Shown here: positions 34,724 through 44,481 of the stretch, piece after piece
Layout of the letters: every line of letters starts with the position of its first letter
How positions within the stretch are numbered: position 1 is the stretch's first letter
Assembly: GCF_008795955.1 (NCBI RefSeq)
Contig: NZ_VMHN01000004.1
Location: forward strand, 218,035-282,034
Source: Marinobacter denitrificans
GTDB taxonomy: Bacteria; Pseudomonadota; Gammaproteobacteria; Pseudomonadales; Oleiphilaceae
Length of the DNA: 64,000 nt
Direction of reading: 5' to 3'
Program-made: the position numbers and the translations under genes
Notes under the pieces: model-generated
The model's input: only the letters and a program-made list of their open reading frames with translations
Told to the model about the DNA's origin: nothing
Database searches by the model: none

Positions 34724-35095
34724 GCAAAACAATGGGAAATTCGACTATTTCGGGCGACCACGGCGAGCGTTCAAAAAACGACCGTTTTCTGATAAAAGCA
34801 TAGCTCAGCAAAGGATGTGACCTTAGATCAGGATGCGGGAGAGACCGAAACACTCCAGTGACCACGAAACAACGGCCGTCCAAGCCGGGTTTTAAACATA
34901 AGCGAACATTCACGGCTGCTCTTTCGCACACGCTTCTTTCAACAAAAACACTTCGATATTTATCAAATCGTCTAACTGAGAAGCTGGCTTTTTGGTTTGG
35001 CTATGTACTGCAAGAAGGTCCGGGCTGTTCTTGGCGTTTGGAATGTCTTGTCAACAGCGCAAAGAAAAGCAGAACAATCAAATTGCCTCTTGCAC
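34724..35095. other. Gene-free stretch at the probable right end of the island
   Basis: No open frame with a ribosome binding site. The sequence changes from AT-rich to the GC-rich host style near 35.1 kb, so the island's right end probably lies here. CTTGTCAACA at about 35048-35057 faintly resembles the TTTGTCAAAA motif of the left end, too short to prove anything. Confidence 0.3.
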
Positions 35096-35117
35096 ATCTA
35101 CCTACTAATAGGTAGAT
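35096..35117. promoter_or_regulatory. Perfect palindromic operator before the GST operon
   Basis: ATCTACCTA-CTAA-TAGGTAGAT, 9-bp arms and 4-bp spacer, 38 bp before the GST start codon. Palindromes of this sort are typical targets of TetR-type repressors, and one is encoded as the third gene of the operon, so autoregulation is likely. Confidence 0.7.
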
Positions 35118-35154
35118 TAATTGGCGCATGTTTAATGACCAACAGAGGCAATCA

Positions 35155-35775
35155 ATGAAAATCTACGATATCGAAGGCTTCCCGAACCCGCTCCGCGTTC
35201 GCATCGCTCTGGCAGAAAAAGGCGCAACAAACCAGGTGGAATTCGTCCCGGTCGATGTCATGGGCGGCGAGCACCGTTCCGAGGCGTTCAAGACGAAAAA
35301 CCCGGATGCCACCGTGCCCATGCTGGAACTTGACGACGGCACCTGCATCGCCCAGTGCAATGCCATCACCGAATATATCGACGGCGTCTTTGATGGTCCG
35401 TCCCTTATGGGTACAACCCCAGCGGAGCGTGCCCGTATCGCAATGATGAATCTGCGGGCAGAAAACGGTCTGATGAACGCCGTGGGTGCCTATTTCCACC
35501 ACGCGACCCCGGGGCTTGGTCCGGATCTGGAAACCTGGCAATGCGCTGAGTGGGGTAATAAACAGAAAGAAATTGCCAGCGCAACCATGGCCTACCTTGA
35601 CAGCGTTCTGGCGGACAACGAGTTTCTCGCAGGCGACAGCTTCTCGGTCGCAGACATCACCGCCTTTGCCGGCCTGGGGTTTGCGGATTTCGCGAAGGTT
35701 GACATTCCCGAGTCTCTGACCAATCTCCAGGCCTGGCGCGCAAAAGTCGCAGCCCGTCCTTCAATTGCCGGGTAA
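35155..35775 (+). CDS. Glutathione S-transferase
   Basis: 206 residues. N-terminal thioredoxin-like domain with IEGFPNPLRVRIALAEKG, the conserved cis-Pro segment DATVPMLELDDGTCIAQCNAITEYID, and the helical C-terminal domain ending FLAGDSFSVADITAFAGLGFAD (the N-capping motif of GSTs). It conjugates or reduces electrophiles with glutathione. First gene of a stress operon behind a palindromic operator. Confidence 0.92.
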   Translation: MKIYDIEGFPNPLRVRIALAEKGATNQVEFVPVDVMGGEHRSEAFKTKNPDATVPMLELDDGTCIAQCNAITEYIDGVFDGPSLMGTTPAERARIAMMNLRAENGLMNAVGAYFHHATPGLGPDLETWQCAEWGNKQKEIASATMAYLDSVLADNEFLAGDSFSVADITAFAGLGFADFAKVDIPESLTNLQAWRAKVAARPSIAG

Positions 35776-35838
35776 TCCGAAACCTTCGGATTTAATGCAA
35801 GCGCTGAAAACATGAAGGGCACAAAAGGGAGGAATATC

Positions 35839-36507
35839 ATGGAGATTAATGCAGATTTCTCCAAACCGGTGGTTATGCATTCCGACCAGATTGAATGGCA
35901 GCCCTCGCCCATGAAAGGGGTGGAGCGGCGCATGCTGGACCGGATCGGGGACGAAGTTGCCCGCGCCACGACCATCGTGCGTTATGCGCCGGGCAGTCAT
36001 TTCTCGGCGCATACCCATACCGGTGGAGAAGAATTCATCGTACTCGATGGCGTGTTCCAGGACGAGCACGGTGACTTCCCTGCTGGCACCTACGTGCGCA
36101 ACCCCCCAACCACGTCACATATTCCGGGCTCTGAAACGGGCTGTACGATATTTGTGAAACTGTGGCAGTTCGACCTGGCCGACCGCACCCAGTTCAGCAA
36201 GAATATGGAGGCCGAGCTGGGCGCCCCAGTGGGCGGCGTTGCCACCGCAAAGCTGCATGAGGACGATCGTGAGATCGTGACCTACAGCCAGCTCGATGCG
36301 GGGGCGACACTGACCTCTGAGGCGCCCGGCGGAATCGAACTGCTGGTGGTCGAAGGTTCGGCTATCAGGGATGGCGAGGTGCTGGCCAGGCATGACTGGC
36401 TGCGCCTCCCTGAAGGACACAGGTTGTCCGTGACGGCCGGGGACGACGGCGCCAAGATCTGGATGAAAACGGGGCACCTGCGATTTGCCGGGGCACCGAG
36501 GGTATAA
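35839..36507 (+). CDS. Cupin protein (ChrR-like)
   Basis: 222 residues from the ATG at 35839 (RBS GGGAGG). Cupin metal motif [38 protein letters not shown] (two His and Glu), plus a second partial cupin in the C-terminal half ([27 protein letters not shown]). The pattern is that of ChrR cupin-like domains that sense oxidants, but there is no sigma factor nearby, so it is probably a small-molecule or quercetinase-like enzyme. In operon with GST and TetR. Confidence 0.85.
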   Translation: MEINADFSKPVVMHSDQIEWQPSPMKGVERRMLDRIGDEVARATTIVRYAPGSHFSAHTHTGGEEFIVLDGVFQDEHGDFPAGTYVRNPPTTSHIPGSETGCTIFVKLWQFDLADRTQFSKNMEAELGAPVGGVATAKLHEDDREIVTYSQLDAGATLTSEAPGGIELLVVEGSAIRDGEVLARHDWLRLPEGHRLSVTAGDDGAKIWMKTGHLRFAGAPRV

Positions 36508-36550
36508 GCCCGGCAATAGCGGGATTGAAAAGGCAGACAGGTGAACAACC

Positions 36551-37117
36551 ATGAACCGTGATACCAGAACAGCCCTGATGGATCTTGCCGAGCACACCGT
36601 CCGGTCACGGGGCTTTGACGGGTTCAGCTACGCGGATCTGGCCGAGGCCATCGGCATTCGAAAGGCCTCGATCCATTATCATTTCCCCACCAAGGCGAAG
36701 CTCTCCGAAGCCTTGATCGAGCGCTATCAGACCAGTCTGCAGCAGGGTCTGACCGAGATAGACGCAGCCCATGCCAGCGCTGGCGCGCGCCTCAAGGCAC
36801 TCATTGCCCTGTACCGCGGGGCGTTGCATGATGGCCAGACCGTGTGTCTGTGCGTTGCCTTTTCGACCTGCCGCGAAAGCCTGTCCGACACCGTTATTGC
36901 CAGAGTCGGCGCCGTTCGCGCAATGGTTCTGCAGTGGATTACGGCAACGTTTGAACTGGGACAAAGGGATGGATCCGTCTCGGCCATCCTGGGTGCCGCC
37001 GATGAAGCGCAGGCGACCCTGGCGATGCTGGAAGGGGCCCACCTTGCCGCGCGCACCGAAGAAGACCTCGCCGTGTTTGATGCCGCAACGCGACTGCTGC
37101 GCGCCCGCTGCCAGTAA
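36551..37117 (+). CDS. TetR/AcrR-family repressor
   Basis: 188 residues. The HTH is RGFDGFSYADLAEAIGIRKASIHYHFPTKAKLSEALIERY, a textbook TetR N-terminus. The ligand domain contains CLCVAFSTCRESL, with Cys pairs that could sense electrophiles, like NemR/AcuR-type repressors. It probably binds the palindrome at 35096-35117. The start is at ATG 36551. Confidence 0.9.
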   Translation: MNRDTRTALMDLAEHTVRSRGFDGFSYADLAEAIGIRKASIHYHFPTKAKLSEALIERYQTSLQQGLTEIDAAHASAGARLKALIALYRGALHDGQTVCLCVAFSTCRESLSDTVIARVGAVRAMVLQWITATFELGQRDGSVSAILGAADEAQATLAMLEGAHLAARTEEDLAVFDAATRLLRARCQ

Positions 37118-37195
37118 CGACGGGACAGGAATCGCGCTTTGATGTACAGAATCGCTACGCAAATTGACTCATAACGAGCGAAAAGGAGCAAACAG

Positions 37196-38002
37196 ATGAT
37201 GAGCACCCTGAAAACAGCACTGGCAGCAGCCACGCTGTCACTCACTGTTGCAAGTACGCAGGTACTGGCAGAAACGCAAACCAGAACCATCGAGTATCAA
37301 GTCGGCGACGAGACCTTCACCGGCTACATGGCCTGGGATGATGAATTCGGGCAAAAGCGTCCGGGGGTTCTGGTGGTCCATGAATGGTGGGGGCACAATG
37401 AATTTGCCCGGAATCAGGCAGAACGACTTGCCTCGGCCGGCTATACGGCGTTTGCGCTGGATATGTATGGCTCTGGCAAACAAGCCGACCATCCCGATAC
37501 CGCCCAGAAGTTCATGCAGGAAGCCACTCGGGACATGAGTCAGGTCAAGGCGCGCTTCATGAAGGCGATGGACATCCTGAAGAACCACGAAAGTGTTGAT
37601 GCGTCCCGAATTGCGGCACAGGGTTATTGTTTTGGCGGCGCCGTGGTTCTCAACATGGCGCGCATGGGCGTCGATCTGGACGGCGTTGTCAGCTTCCACG
37701 GCGCGCTCGGCAGCCCCCTCACGGCTGAACCCGAGTCCGTGAAAGCCAGGATCCAGGTGTACACCGGCGGTGCCGACAAGCTGGTCCCCTCGGATCAGGT
37801 CGCGGGCCTGGTCAAGGAGATGCAGGATGCCGAAGTCGACCTGACACTGGTGAGCTTTCCCGGAGTACTGCACTCATTCACCAACCCAGGCGCCGACAAG
37901 ATCGCCGAGGAGTTCGGCATGCCGGTTGGTTATGATGAAGAGGCTGCCAGCCGTTCCTGGGATGGCACCATGCGTTTCTACAAGGCCATCTTCACCCAGT
38001 AA
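37196..38002 (+). CDS. Exported dienelactone hydrolase family protein
   Basis: 268 residues with a cleavable signal peptide (MMSTLKTALAAATLSLTVASTQVLAE). The DLH catalytic triad is visible: Cys in AAQGYCFGGAVVLN, Asp in YTGGADKLVPSDQ and His in VLHSFTNPGADK. PGVLVVHEWWGHNEFARNQAERLA is a family signature. It hydrolyses lactone or ester bonds in the periplasm. AAGGAG precedes the first of two ATGs. Confidence 0.9.
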   Translation: MMSTLKTALAAATLSLTVASTQVLAETQTRTIEYQVGDETFTGYMAWDDEFGQKRPGVLVVHEWWGHNEFARNQAERLASAGYTAFALDMYGSGKQADHPDTAQKFMQEATRDMSQVKARFMKAMDILKNHESVDASRIAAQGYCFGGAVVLNMARMGVDLDGVVSFHGALGSPLTAEPESVKARIQVYTGGADKLVPSDQVAGLVKEMQDAEVDLTLVSFPGVLHSFTNPGADKIAEEFGMPVGYDEEAASRSWDGTMRFYKAIFTQ

Positions 38003-38086
38003 CACAAGCGAGTGCAAACAAACCGAAACCGGCAGTATTTACAGTGAATTCTGGAACACCAACCGAAAAGCATGATGAGGTGCAAC

Positions 38087-39172
38087 ATGGCAACTGAGAG
38101 TTTACCACTGTTCGATGGAGACAATCGTCCAGGCTACAAGTCGCTGGGCAACTCGGGGCTGTTCGTATCCGAACTGTGCCTGGGCACCATGACCTTCGGC
38201 GGCGATGAGGACATCTGGGGCCTGATCGGCCAGTTGCAGCAGGAACAGGCCGACGAACTCGTGAAGATCGCCCTGGAGGCGGGGGTCAACTTTATCGATA
38301 CCGCCAACATCTATGGTTTCGGCGCCAGTGAGCGCATCGTCGGCCAGTCCCTGAAGAATCTCGGCGTTCGCCGCGAAGATGTGGTGCTGGCGACCAAGGT
38401 GCTCGGCCCCATGGGCGCAAGCCCCAATGCCCGTGGTGCTTCCCGCGGCCATATAATGAGCGAATGCAAGGCGAGCCTGGCGCGCCTGCAAACGGATTAT
38501 ATTGACCTGTACCAGATCCACGGTTTTGACCCGGCCACGCCGATCGAGGAAACTCTGGAGGCACTGAACACCCTGGTGCAGCAAGGCCATGTGCGTTACG
38601 TGGGCCTGTCCAACTGGGCCGCCTGGCAAGTGATGAAAGCCATCGGCATCACCCGGGCCCGCAACCTGTGCCCGATCATATCCATGCAAGCCTACTACAC
38701 CCTCGTAGGTCGCGATCTGGAGCGGGATATTATTCCGATGCTGAAATCTGAGAACGTTGGTCTGATGGTGTGGAGCCCACTGGCCGGGGGTTACCTGTCC
38801 GGTAAATACGAGGGGCCGGACGTTTCCGAAGAAAACCGGCGCGCCAAGTTTGACTTTCCACCCGTCAACCGCGAGCGGGGCAGCGAAGTCATCAAGGTTA
38901 TGCGGGAGATTGCCGATGGCAAACAGATCGACGGCGAACCGGTCAATGTGGCACAGATTGCCCTGTCATGGCTGCTACACCAGAAGCCTGTGACCAGCAT
39001 CATCGTTGGCGCCAAGCGGCCCGAGCAGCTCAGGGACAATATCCGCGCGGCCCAAATCCGCTTGTCCGACGATGAACTGGTAGCCCTGGATGAAGTCAGC
39101 CGCCTGCCCGAGGAGTACCCGGGCTGGATGATGGCAATGATGGCCGGGTACCGAAACTCTACCGAGTCCTGA
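38087..39172 (+). CDS. Aldo/keto reductase
   Basis: 361 residues from ATG 38087 (RBS GATGAGG). The AKR tetrad is seen: Asp and Tyr in FIDTANIYGFGASE, Lys in VVLATKVLGP, His in DLYQIHGFDPAT. NADPH-binding end VTSIIVGAKRPEQLRDN. It reduces aldehydes or ketones with NADPH, fitting an operon for reactive carbonyl or electrophile handling together with GST. Confidence 0.92.
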   Translation: MATESLPLFDGDNRPGYKSLGNSGLFVSELCLGTMTFGGDEDIWGLIGQLQQEQADELVKIALEAGVNFIDTANIYGFGASERIVGQSLKNLGVRREDVVLATKVLGPMGASPNARGASRGHIMSECKASLARLQTDYIDLYQIHGFDPATPIEETLEALNTLVQQGHVRYVGLSNWAAWQVMKAIGITRARNLCPIISMQAYYTLVGRDLERDIIPMLKSENVGLMVWSPLAGGYLSGKYEGPDVSEENRRAKFDFPPVNRERGSEVIKVMREIADGKQIDGEPVNVAQIALSWLLHQKPVTSIIVGAKRPEQLRDNIRAAQIRLSDDELVALDEVSRLPEEYPGWMMAMMAGYRNSTES

Positions 39173-39211
39173 TTCCAAAACCGACCCAACCCAACCCAAC
39201 CTTCACATCGT

Positions 39212-39232
39212 GCTGCGCCCCGACGGCGCAGC
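39212..39232. terminator. Hairpin after the aldo/keto reductase gene
   Basis: GCTGCGCC-CCGAC-GGCGCAGC, perfect 8-bp GC-rich stem, 40 bp after the stop codon, preceded by a CCCAA tandem run. It lacks a T-run, so termination is likely but not certain. The remaining 220 bp to the RND gene hold no feature I can name. Confidence 0.45.
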
Positions 39233-39453
39233 CGCTATGCTGGAAAAACCGTTAATGCTGTCAAAACGTAGACGTCCGTGCCTACTGGCCACTTCGACGA
39301 CTCTCCTGGCTGCTTCAACACCTGACTTTACCGGTTCTGGTGTTGTCGGCAAAACAGGTCGTGTGTAAGGGTTATTTCAGAACTCAATCACCTTCCTGGA
39401 AGACTTAAGTGAGTTGTAATTGCTAACAAAATTGGCGCTCATTCAAACCTACC

Positions 39454-42400
39454 TCAATCTTTTATCTGTAAGCGAAACCAAAGGGCATAAAGCGCCGGGA
39501 CAAACAATAGCGTGATCAGAGTGCCCACTGCTACGCCACCTATAAGCACATAAGCCAGCGGCCCCCAGAACAGGTCAAAGGTCAGAGGAACAAACGCCAG
39601 AACGGCCGCCAGAGCGGTGAGCACCACGGGGCGGGAACGTTGCACTGCCGCCTCGACAACGGCTTCTCTCGCAGCCATCCCCGCTTTGAAGTTGTCCTGC
39701 ACCTGCTGCGTCAGAATCATGGTGTTTCGCATCAGGATGCCGCCCAGGCCAATCAGCCCCAGCAGCGCGGTAAAGCCAAAGGGTTGATTAAACAGCAGCA
39801 GAGCCAGCACAGCCCCAATCAGCCCCAGTGGCGCGGTGGCAAGAACAGTCAATGTGCCGATAAAGGAACGCATCTGAAGCATGATAAAGATCAGCATCAA
39901 CGCCAACATCACCGGTTGTAATGTCTGGATTGAAGCATTGGCTTTGGCTGATTGTTCCACCGTACCGCCGATTTCAATACGGTAACCCTCCGTCAACTGT
40001 TCGCGCAGGCCCGTCATCGCACTCCATATCTCCTTGGTAACATCCGGTGGCTGGGCACCTTCTACATCGGCCTGAACGGCCAGGAAGGGGTCACGGTTGT
40101 AACGCTTTATGACGGGGTCCTCGTAACGAACCTGCCACTTGCCCAGTTGCTGTACGGAAAGTTTGCGGTCGTCGCGGGTTTTGATTTCAAGATCTTCCGG
40201 CATGATCACTTCGCCACGGGCATTACGCGCCACCAGTTGAACACTCCTTATGCCCTGACGTAGTTCGGTGACGGCCACTCCGCGGAGTTGGAACTGCAGT
40301 TGCCGGGCAACTTCCGCCGGGGTCAGGCCCATCCAACCCAGGTTTTGCGGGTCCATATCAAGATAGAGAGTGGGCACGCGCTCATCCCATTCGAGATGCG
40401 GCATGACGATATTCGGATGCCCGGTCATGAGAGTGCGGATCTGGTGCGCGATCTCTCTGAGTTGATCGGATTCCGGACCCAGCACACGAAAACTGACCGG
40501 CCAGACCACCGGGGGACCGTACAGCAAACGCGTCACCCGCACTCGTGCCTCCGGAAATTCACCCGCCGCGATTCTGGTTTCCAGCGCCGAGATGATGCGA
40601 TCGCGCCCTTCAACGTCCTGCCCAATGGCAATCAACTTGGCAAATGCCGGGTCCGGCTGCTCGGGGTTGGCCGATACGAAGAATCGGGGCGCACCGGCAC
40701 CGATGTAAGCAGAAAGGCTTTTCACCTCCGGCATGTCCATCAGAATCGCTTCCAGGCGTCTGACACTTTGATCCGTGGTGGCAATAGCGCTCCCCTGCGG
40801 AGCATAGACACTGATCAGAACTTCGGGGCGATCAGAACTGGGAAAAAATTGCTTCTGCACCTGGGTTGCCATACCGAAAGCACTGATCGCCAGCAAACCC
40901 ACTGTTATCAAAACAACGGTTTTCCGGTACTGTACACACGCTGTGATCACCCCGCGCAACCGCTGATAAAACGCGCTTTGGTATAGGTCCTGGCCCGTAT
41001 GCCCGGTGTAATCGGGCAAGAGCTTGACGCCCAGATAAGGCGTAAAGGTTACCGCCACCACCCAGGAAATCAACAACGAAAAAGCCAGCACCCAGAAGAT
41101 GTTGCCGGTGTATTCTCCCACCCCGGACTGGGCAAATCCGATGGGAACAAATCCGGCCACCGTCACCAGCGTTCCAAACAGCATGGGCGCGGCGGTTACG
41201 CTCCAGGCATGACTGGCTGCCCGTACCCGGTCCCAGCCGCTCTCCATCTTCACAATCATCATTTCAATGGCGATGATCGCATCGTCCACTAACAGGCCTA
41301 GTGCGATAATCAACGCACCCAGGGTGATGCGATCAAGGTTAATGCCTGCCATTTTCATCAATAAGAAAGTCAGGCCGAGAGTCACGGGAATCGCAATACC
41401 CACCACCAAACCCGCGCGCAGACCGATCGCCAGTATGCTGACCCCCATCACCACGACCAACGCAACCAGAAACTTGACCTGAAAAAGATCAACCGCCTGA
41501 GTGATGGCTTCCGCCTGATCGGTCAGGGTCTGTATTGACATTCCCAGCGGCAGCCTGCCCTGTTCGGCACTGACAAACTCGCGCAGCCGCTCACCAAACT
41601 CCAGGCCATTTTCACCCGCGCGCATGACGACACCTAACAGGATCGCATCCTCACCGTTGGAGCGGACGATGTAGCTCAAAGGATCTTCATAACCTAAACG
41701 CACCTCGGCCAGATCAGACACGGTGATAAGCTGGTCTCCGATACGCAGAGGTACTGAGGTGAGGCGCTCAAGGTCAGACAGGTCGATGTTGCTGCGGACA
41801 TAAACCCGCGGGCCGGCAAGATCAACAAAGCCAAGAGGCTGAAGACGGTTGTTGGCCTCTATCGCCTGCAACACCTCTTCTGCCGACAAACCGAGGTTGT
41901 TGAGCCGGTCCTGATCAAATTCGAGATACACCCGCTCAGGACGCTCCGCCAGGAGCTGTGCTTTTTGCAAGCCGGGCAGCCGTTGCAAGCGATCCCGTAT
42001 CGATTCTGCCTCTCGGGTCAGTTCACGCATTGGCATCCCGGGTGCCGTCAGCGCCAGCAGGGAGAAATACACATCCGCGAAATCATCGTTGACGATGGGG
42101 CCGATCACACCCCGGGGCAGATTGGGCTTCTCATCGAGCATGCGTTTGCGGACTTGATAAAAGAGGTCCGGCACTTTTTCGCTGGGCGTCGAATCCTGGA
42201 ATCGGATAAGCATGGCGGCCTGCCCGGGCCGAATGGTTGTTTCAATGGTATCGGTATACGCCACCTCCTGAATTTGCTTTTCCAGACGATCCACGACCTG
42301 ATTCTGCAGCACCTCGGGGGTTGCTCCTGGCCAGGCTACCGAGACCACCATCGCCCGGACGGTGAACGCAGGGTCTTCCGCCCGACCCAGGGACGAGAAC

Positions 42401-42492
42401 GCGTAGAAACCGGTAACAACGGACAGCAAAAGAAAAAAGAGGGTGACCGAACGCTCGCGCACTGCCAGCGCGGAAAGATTCGGTAAGCTCAT
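39454..42492 (-). CDS. RND-family efflux transporter (inner-membrane pump)
   Basis: 1012 residues. Twelve-helix RND layout: N-terminal helix VTLFFLLLSVVTGFYAFSSLGRAEDPAF, a first periplasmic domain, the helix 4 proton-relay GALIIALGLLVDDAIIAIEMM, a second large loop, and terminal helices with GGILMRNTMILTQQVQDN. It exchanges protons for hydrophobic substrates. It overlaps the adaptor gene and ends an operon with thioesterases and a hydrolase. No outer-membrane channel gene is present, so a shared TolC is needed. Confidence 0.94.
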   Translation of the reverse strand: MSLPNLSALAVRERSVTLFFLLLSVVTGFYAFSSLGRAEDPAFTVRAMVVSVAWPGATPEVLQNQVVDRLEKQIQEVAYTDTIETTIRPGQAAMLIRFQDSTPSEKVPDLFYQVRKRMLDEKPNLPRGVIGPIVNDDFADVYFSLLALTAPGMPMRELTREAESIRDRLQRLPGLQKAQLLAERPERVYLEFDQDRLNNLGLSAEEVLQAIEANNRLQPLGFVDLAGPRVYVRSNIDLSDLERLTSVPLRIGDQLITVSDLAEVRLGYEDPLSYIVRSNGEDAILLGVVMRAGENGLEFGERLREFVSAEQGRLPLGMSIQTLTDQAEAITQAVDLFQVKFLVALVVVMGVSILAIGLRAGLVVGIAIPVTLGLTFLLMKMAGINLDRITLGALIIALGLLVDDAIIAIEMMIVKMESGWDRVRAASHAWSVTAAPMLFGTLVTVAGFVPIGFAQSGVGEYTGNIFWVLAFSLLISWVVAVTFTPYLGVKLLPDYTGHTGQDLYQSAFYQRLRGVITACVQYRKTVVLITVGLLAISAFGMATQVQKQFFPSSDRPEVLISVYAPQGSAIATTDQSVRRLEAILMDMPEVKSLSAYIGAGAPRFFVSANPEQPDPAFAKLIAIGQDVEGRDRIISALETRIAAGEFPEARVRVTRLLYGPPVVWPVSFRVLGPESDQLREIAHQIRTLMTGHPNIVMPHLEWDERVPTLYLDMDPQNLGWMGLTPAEVARQLQFQLRGVAVTELRQGIRSVQLVARNARGEVIMPEDLEIKTRDDRKLSVQQLGKWQVRYEDPVIKRYNRDPFLAVQADVEGAQPPDVTKEIWSAMTGLREQLTEGYRIEIGGTVEQSAKANASIQTLQPVMLALMLIFIMLQMRSFIGTLTVLATAPLGLIGAVLALLLFNQPFGFTALLGLIGLGGILMRNTMILTQQVQDNFKAGMAAREAVVEAAVQRSRPVVLTALAAVLAFVPLTFDLFWGPLAYVLIGGVAVGTLITLLFVPALYALWFRLQIKD

Positions 42493-43541
42493 TGAGCCAG
42501 CTCCCGCACCGCCATGCCAGGCGTGAGTAGGTGTGTCCCCAGCGCGACGATGGGCGTTCCCGCCTTGATGTCGACCTTGATCTTCGCATACTCCTCACCC
42601 AGATCGATAACATCGACCGCCAGGGGCGTTACCGTGCCGTCGGAAACCAACCAGATCTGCGGCGTTTGCCCTCTCTCATCCAGGGCACCCAGCGGTACGC
42701 GATGGCTGGGGGCGGTTTGCTTCTGCGCTAACCGCACACTCACCACCGACCCCAGGGTTAAAGACGAGGGGTAGGGCCCCTCCAGGCTGTATCGGGCACG
42801 CCAGCTCCGGCTTGCGCGGTCGGCAGCCCCGGCAATTTCTCTCAGGCTTACAGCTAGCTGTTCGCCATTGGGCAAAGGAACATAACCACGCCTGGCCGGG
42901 TTACTGCCCTCTGGTAAAAAAACTTCCACTTCCAGCGATTGATCTTCGGCCAGAACGGCAAGGGTTTGTCCGACACCCACAACCTGACCGGGTTCAACGT
43001 TGACCTCAGTGACCACGCCTGCATGGGCGGCTTTCAGTTCCGCATACCCCAGGGCATTCTGAGCCTGCTGATTGCGTGCAGAAGCCGTTTGCACCTGGCT
43101 GCGCGCCTCACGCTCTGCCAATTCAAGGCGTTGCAGGGTTTGTTCGCTGACAAACTGACGCCCCACAAGTTGCTGTTGGCGCTGGAGCTCATTGGTGGTA
43201 ATTGCCAGGGCCGCTTCTGCACGCTTCAGATCCGCGGCGGCTCCCTCCGCCGTTGCTACAAGGTCTCGTGTATCGAGTTTGAACAGTAAGTCGCCTTTTT
43301 CCACGCGTTGACCGGCATCAATGTAACGATGTTGAATCCGACCGGCGGTCTGAAAGGCCTGAGGAACTTCGTGGCGGCCTCGCAGGGTTCCTGAAAATCT
43401 GTGCGCTGTTGGGCCGGCGTCCTTTAGTTCAACTGTTTTTACCCAGGGGATAGGGGCGCGGGCCTCTGGGGGCGGTTCCGAAGACTGCTGACAACCAGAC
43501 AGAATGAGCAGCGAGATAAACAGTGTCAGCATACAGCGCAT
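42489..43541 (-). CDS. RND efflux periplasmic adaptor lipoprotein
   Basis: 350 residues from the ATG at 43541, with lipobox FISLLILSGCQQ. Then the barrel-sandwich hybrid halves (TAGRIQHRYIDAGQRVEKGDLLFKLD and LKAAHAGVVTEVNVEPGQVVGVGQTLAVLAE) around a coiled-coil hairpin rich in Gln/Ala (ALAITTNELQRQQQLVGRQFVSEQTLQRLEL). It links the pump at 39454 to an outer-membrane channel. Start overlaps none of the upstream gene; a longer reading to 43673 would overlap it. Confidence 0.92.
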   Translation of the reverse strand: MRCMLTLFISLLILSGCQQSSEPPPEARAPIPWVKTVELKDAGPTAHRFSGTLRGRHEVPQAFQTAGRIQHRYIDAGQRVEKGDLLFKLDTRDLVATAEGAAADLKRAEAALAITTNELQRQQQLVGRQFVSEQTLQRLELAEREARSQVQTASARNQQAQNALGYAELKAAHAGVVTEVNVEPGQVVGVGQTLAVLAEDQSLEVEVFLPEGSNPARRGYVPLPNGEQLAVSLREIAGAADRASRSWRARYSLEGPYPSSLTLGSVVSVRLAQKQTAPSHRVPLGALDERGQTPQIWLVSDGTVTPLAVDVIDLGEEYAKIKVDIKAGTPIVALGTHLLTPGMAVRELAQ

Positions 43542-43578
43542 GGCAGGTGTCCCGATTGGCAAAATCAAGGTGTGGGTA

Positions 43579-44481
43579 TCAGTTCTCGCGGTGTCTGGAC
43601 AAAGCAAGTTGCAGGATGGCATCGCGAACGGCTTCCTTCTGTTCCATGGGCAGAAAATGAGTCGTACCCTCAAGAACCCTCACGTCAGCCGAGGGCAACA
43701 AGGTCTGCAGACGTTTTTGCGCCGCCGGCGAGAAGGTTGACCCGCGTTCCGCCGCCAGCGCGATAACCGGGCACCGCAACTGACGAATACCGGGCCAGGG
43801 GTTGTGTTCGGTATGGGCAAAGGTGGTGCTCTCCCACTCCGGCGCACACGCCAGGCGAACTTGATCGTCCTGCGGCAGAAAAGCGTGTTGGATGTAGGCC
43901 TCCAGCCATGCATCGGGCCAGGTCTTGAAGCCACCGCGGCCCCGATAGTTGTCCAGCGCAGCAGCGTGCGAGTCGAATACCCGGCGCCGACGGGCGGCTC
44001 CGGCGGCCAGTGACAACCGATGTGACTGGCGTAGCAGCTTGGCCAGCCACAACTTCAGGCCCTGCCCCGGATCCATGATCACCGGTTCCGCCAGAATCAG
44101 GCCCAGCACTTTGTCTGGCCGTCGGGCAGCGGCCATGATGCTGGTGGTGGCACCGATAGAATGGCCGGCGAGCCAGACCGGCTCGTCCAGGCTACCCAGC
44201 AGAGCGGTCATGTCGCGATAGTAGGTTTCCCAGCCCCGGAATGTCGAAAAGTTCGCCGCACCGGCGCTGGCCCCGTGCCCCCGCATGTCCCAGGCCAGGA
44301 CATTGACGTCCGTGGCAAGCCCATCAAGGAGGGGGCGGTACAGGCGGCCATGGAAACCCGTTGCATGCGCCCAGTGCACCGTGGGGCGCGCTTTGGATTG
44401 CGGCCAGCGCCACAGTGCGATCTCCGCGCCATCCGGCGCCTGGAATTGGTCGCGTTCAGGGTTGTTGTGCTTATTGTTCAT
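43579..44481 (-). CDS. Alpha/beta hydrolase
   Basis: 300 residues. Oxyanion-hole HATGFHG, strand WDMRGHGAS, nucleophile elbow AGHSIGATTS, and a C-terminal His in LEGTTHFLPME. The fold is cytoplasmic (no signal peptide). Overlaps the thioesterase gene upstream. Substrates may be esters or thioesters of medium or long chain, judging from the neighbours. Confidence 0.9.
   Translation of the reverse strand: MNNKHNNPERDQFQAPDGAEIALWRWPQSKARPTVHWAHATGFHGRLYRPLLDGLATDVNVLAWDMRGHGASAGAANFSTFRGWETYYRDMTALLGSLDEPVWLAGHSIGATTSIMAAARRPDKVLGLILAEPVIMDPGQGLKLWLAKLLRQSHRLSLAAGAARRRRVFDSHAAALDNYRGRGGFKTWPDAWLEAYIQHAFLPQDDQVRLACAPEWESTTFAHTEHNPWPGIRQLRCPVIALAAERGSTFSPAAQKRLQTLLPSADVRVLEGTTHFLPMEQKEAVRDAILQLALSRHREN

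Larger units (their letters stand above)
5073..35095. mobile_element. Accessory island inserted in the flavoprotein gene (right end uncertain)
   Basis: The left junction is placed where copy 1 of the flavoprotein gene loses homology with copy 2. From there the sequence becomes AT-richer, begins with a four-gene recombinase cluster, and continues with defence, repair and small toxin-antitoxin-like genes. GC-rich, ordered metabolic genes resume at the GST gene (35155). The right boundary is only bracketed: no direct repeat of the left junction and no fragment of the missing 3' end of the flavoprotein gene was found. The region could also be a stack of several acquisitions rather than one element. 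Confidence 0.5.

Noticed and set aside
34858..35115. 85-residue plus-strand frame at the island's right end
   Set aside because: No ribosome binding site, no domain, and it overlaps the palindromic operator of the GST operon.
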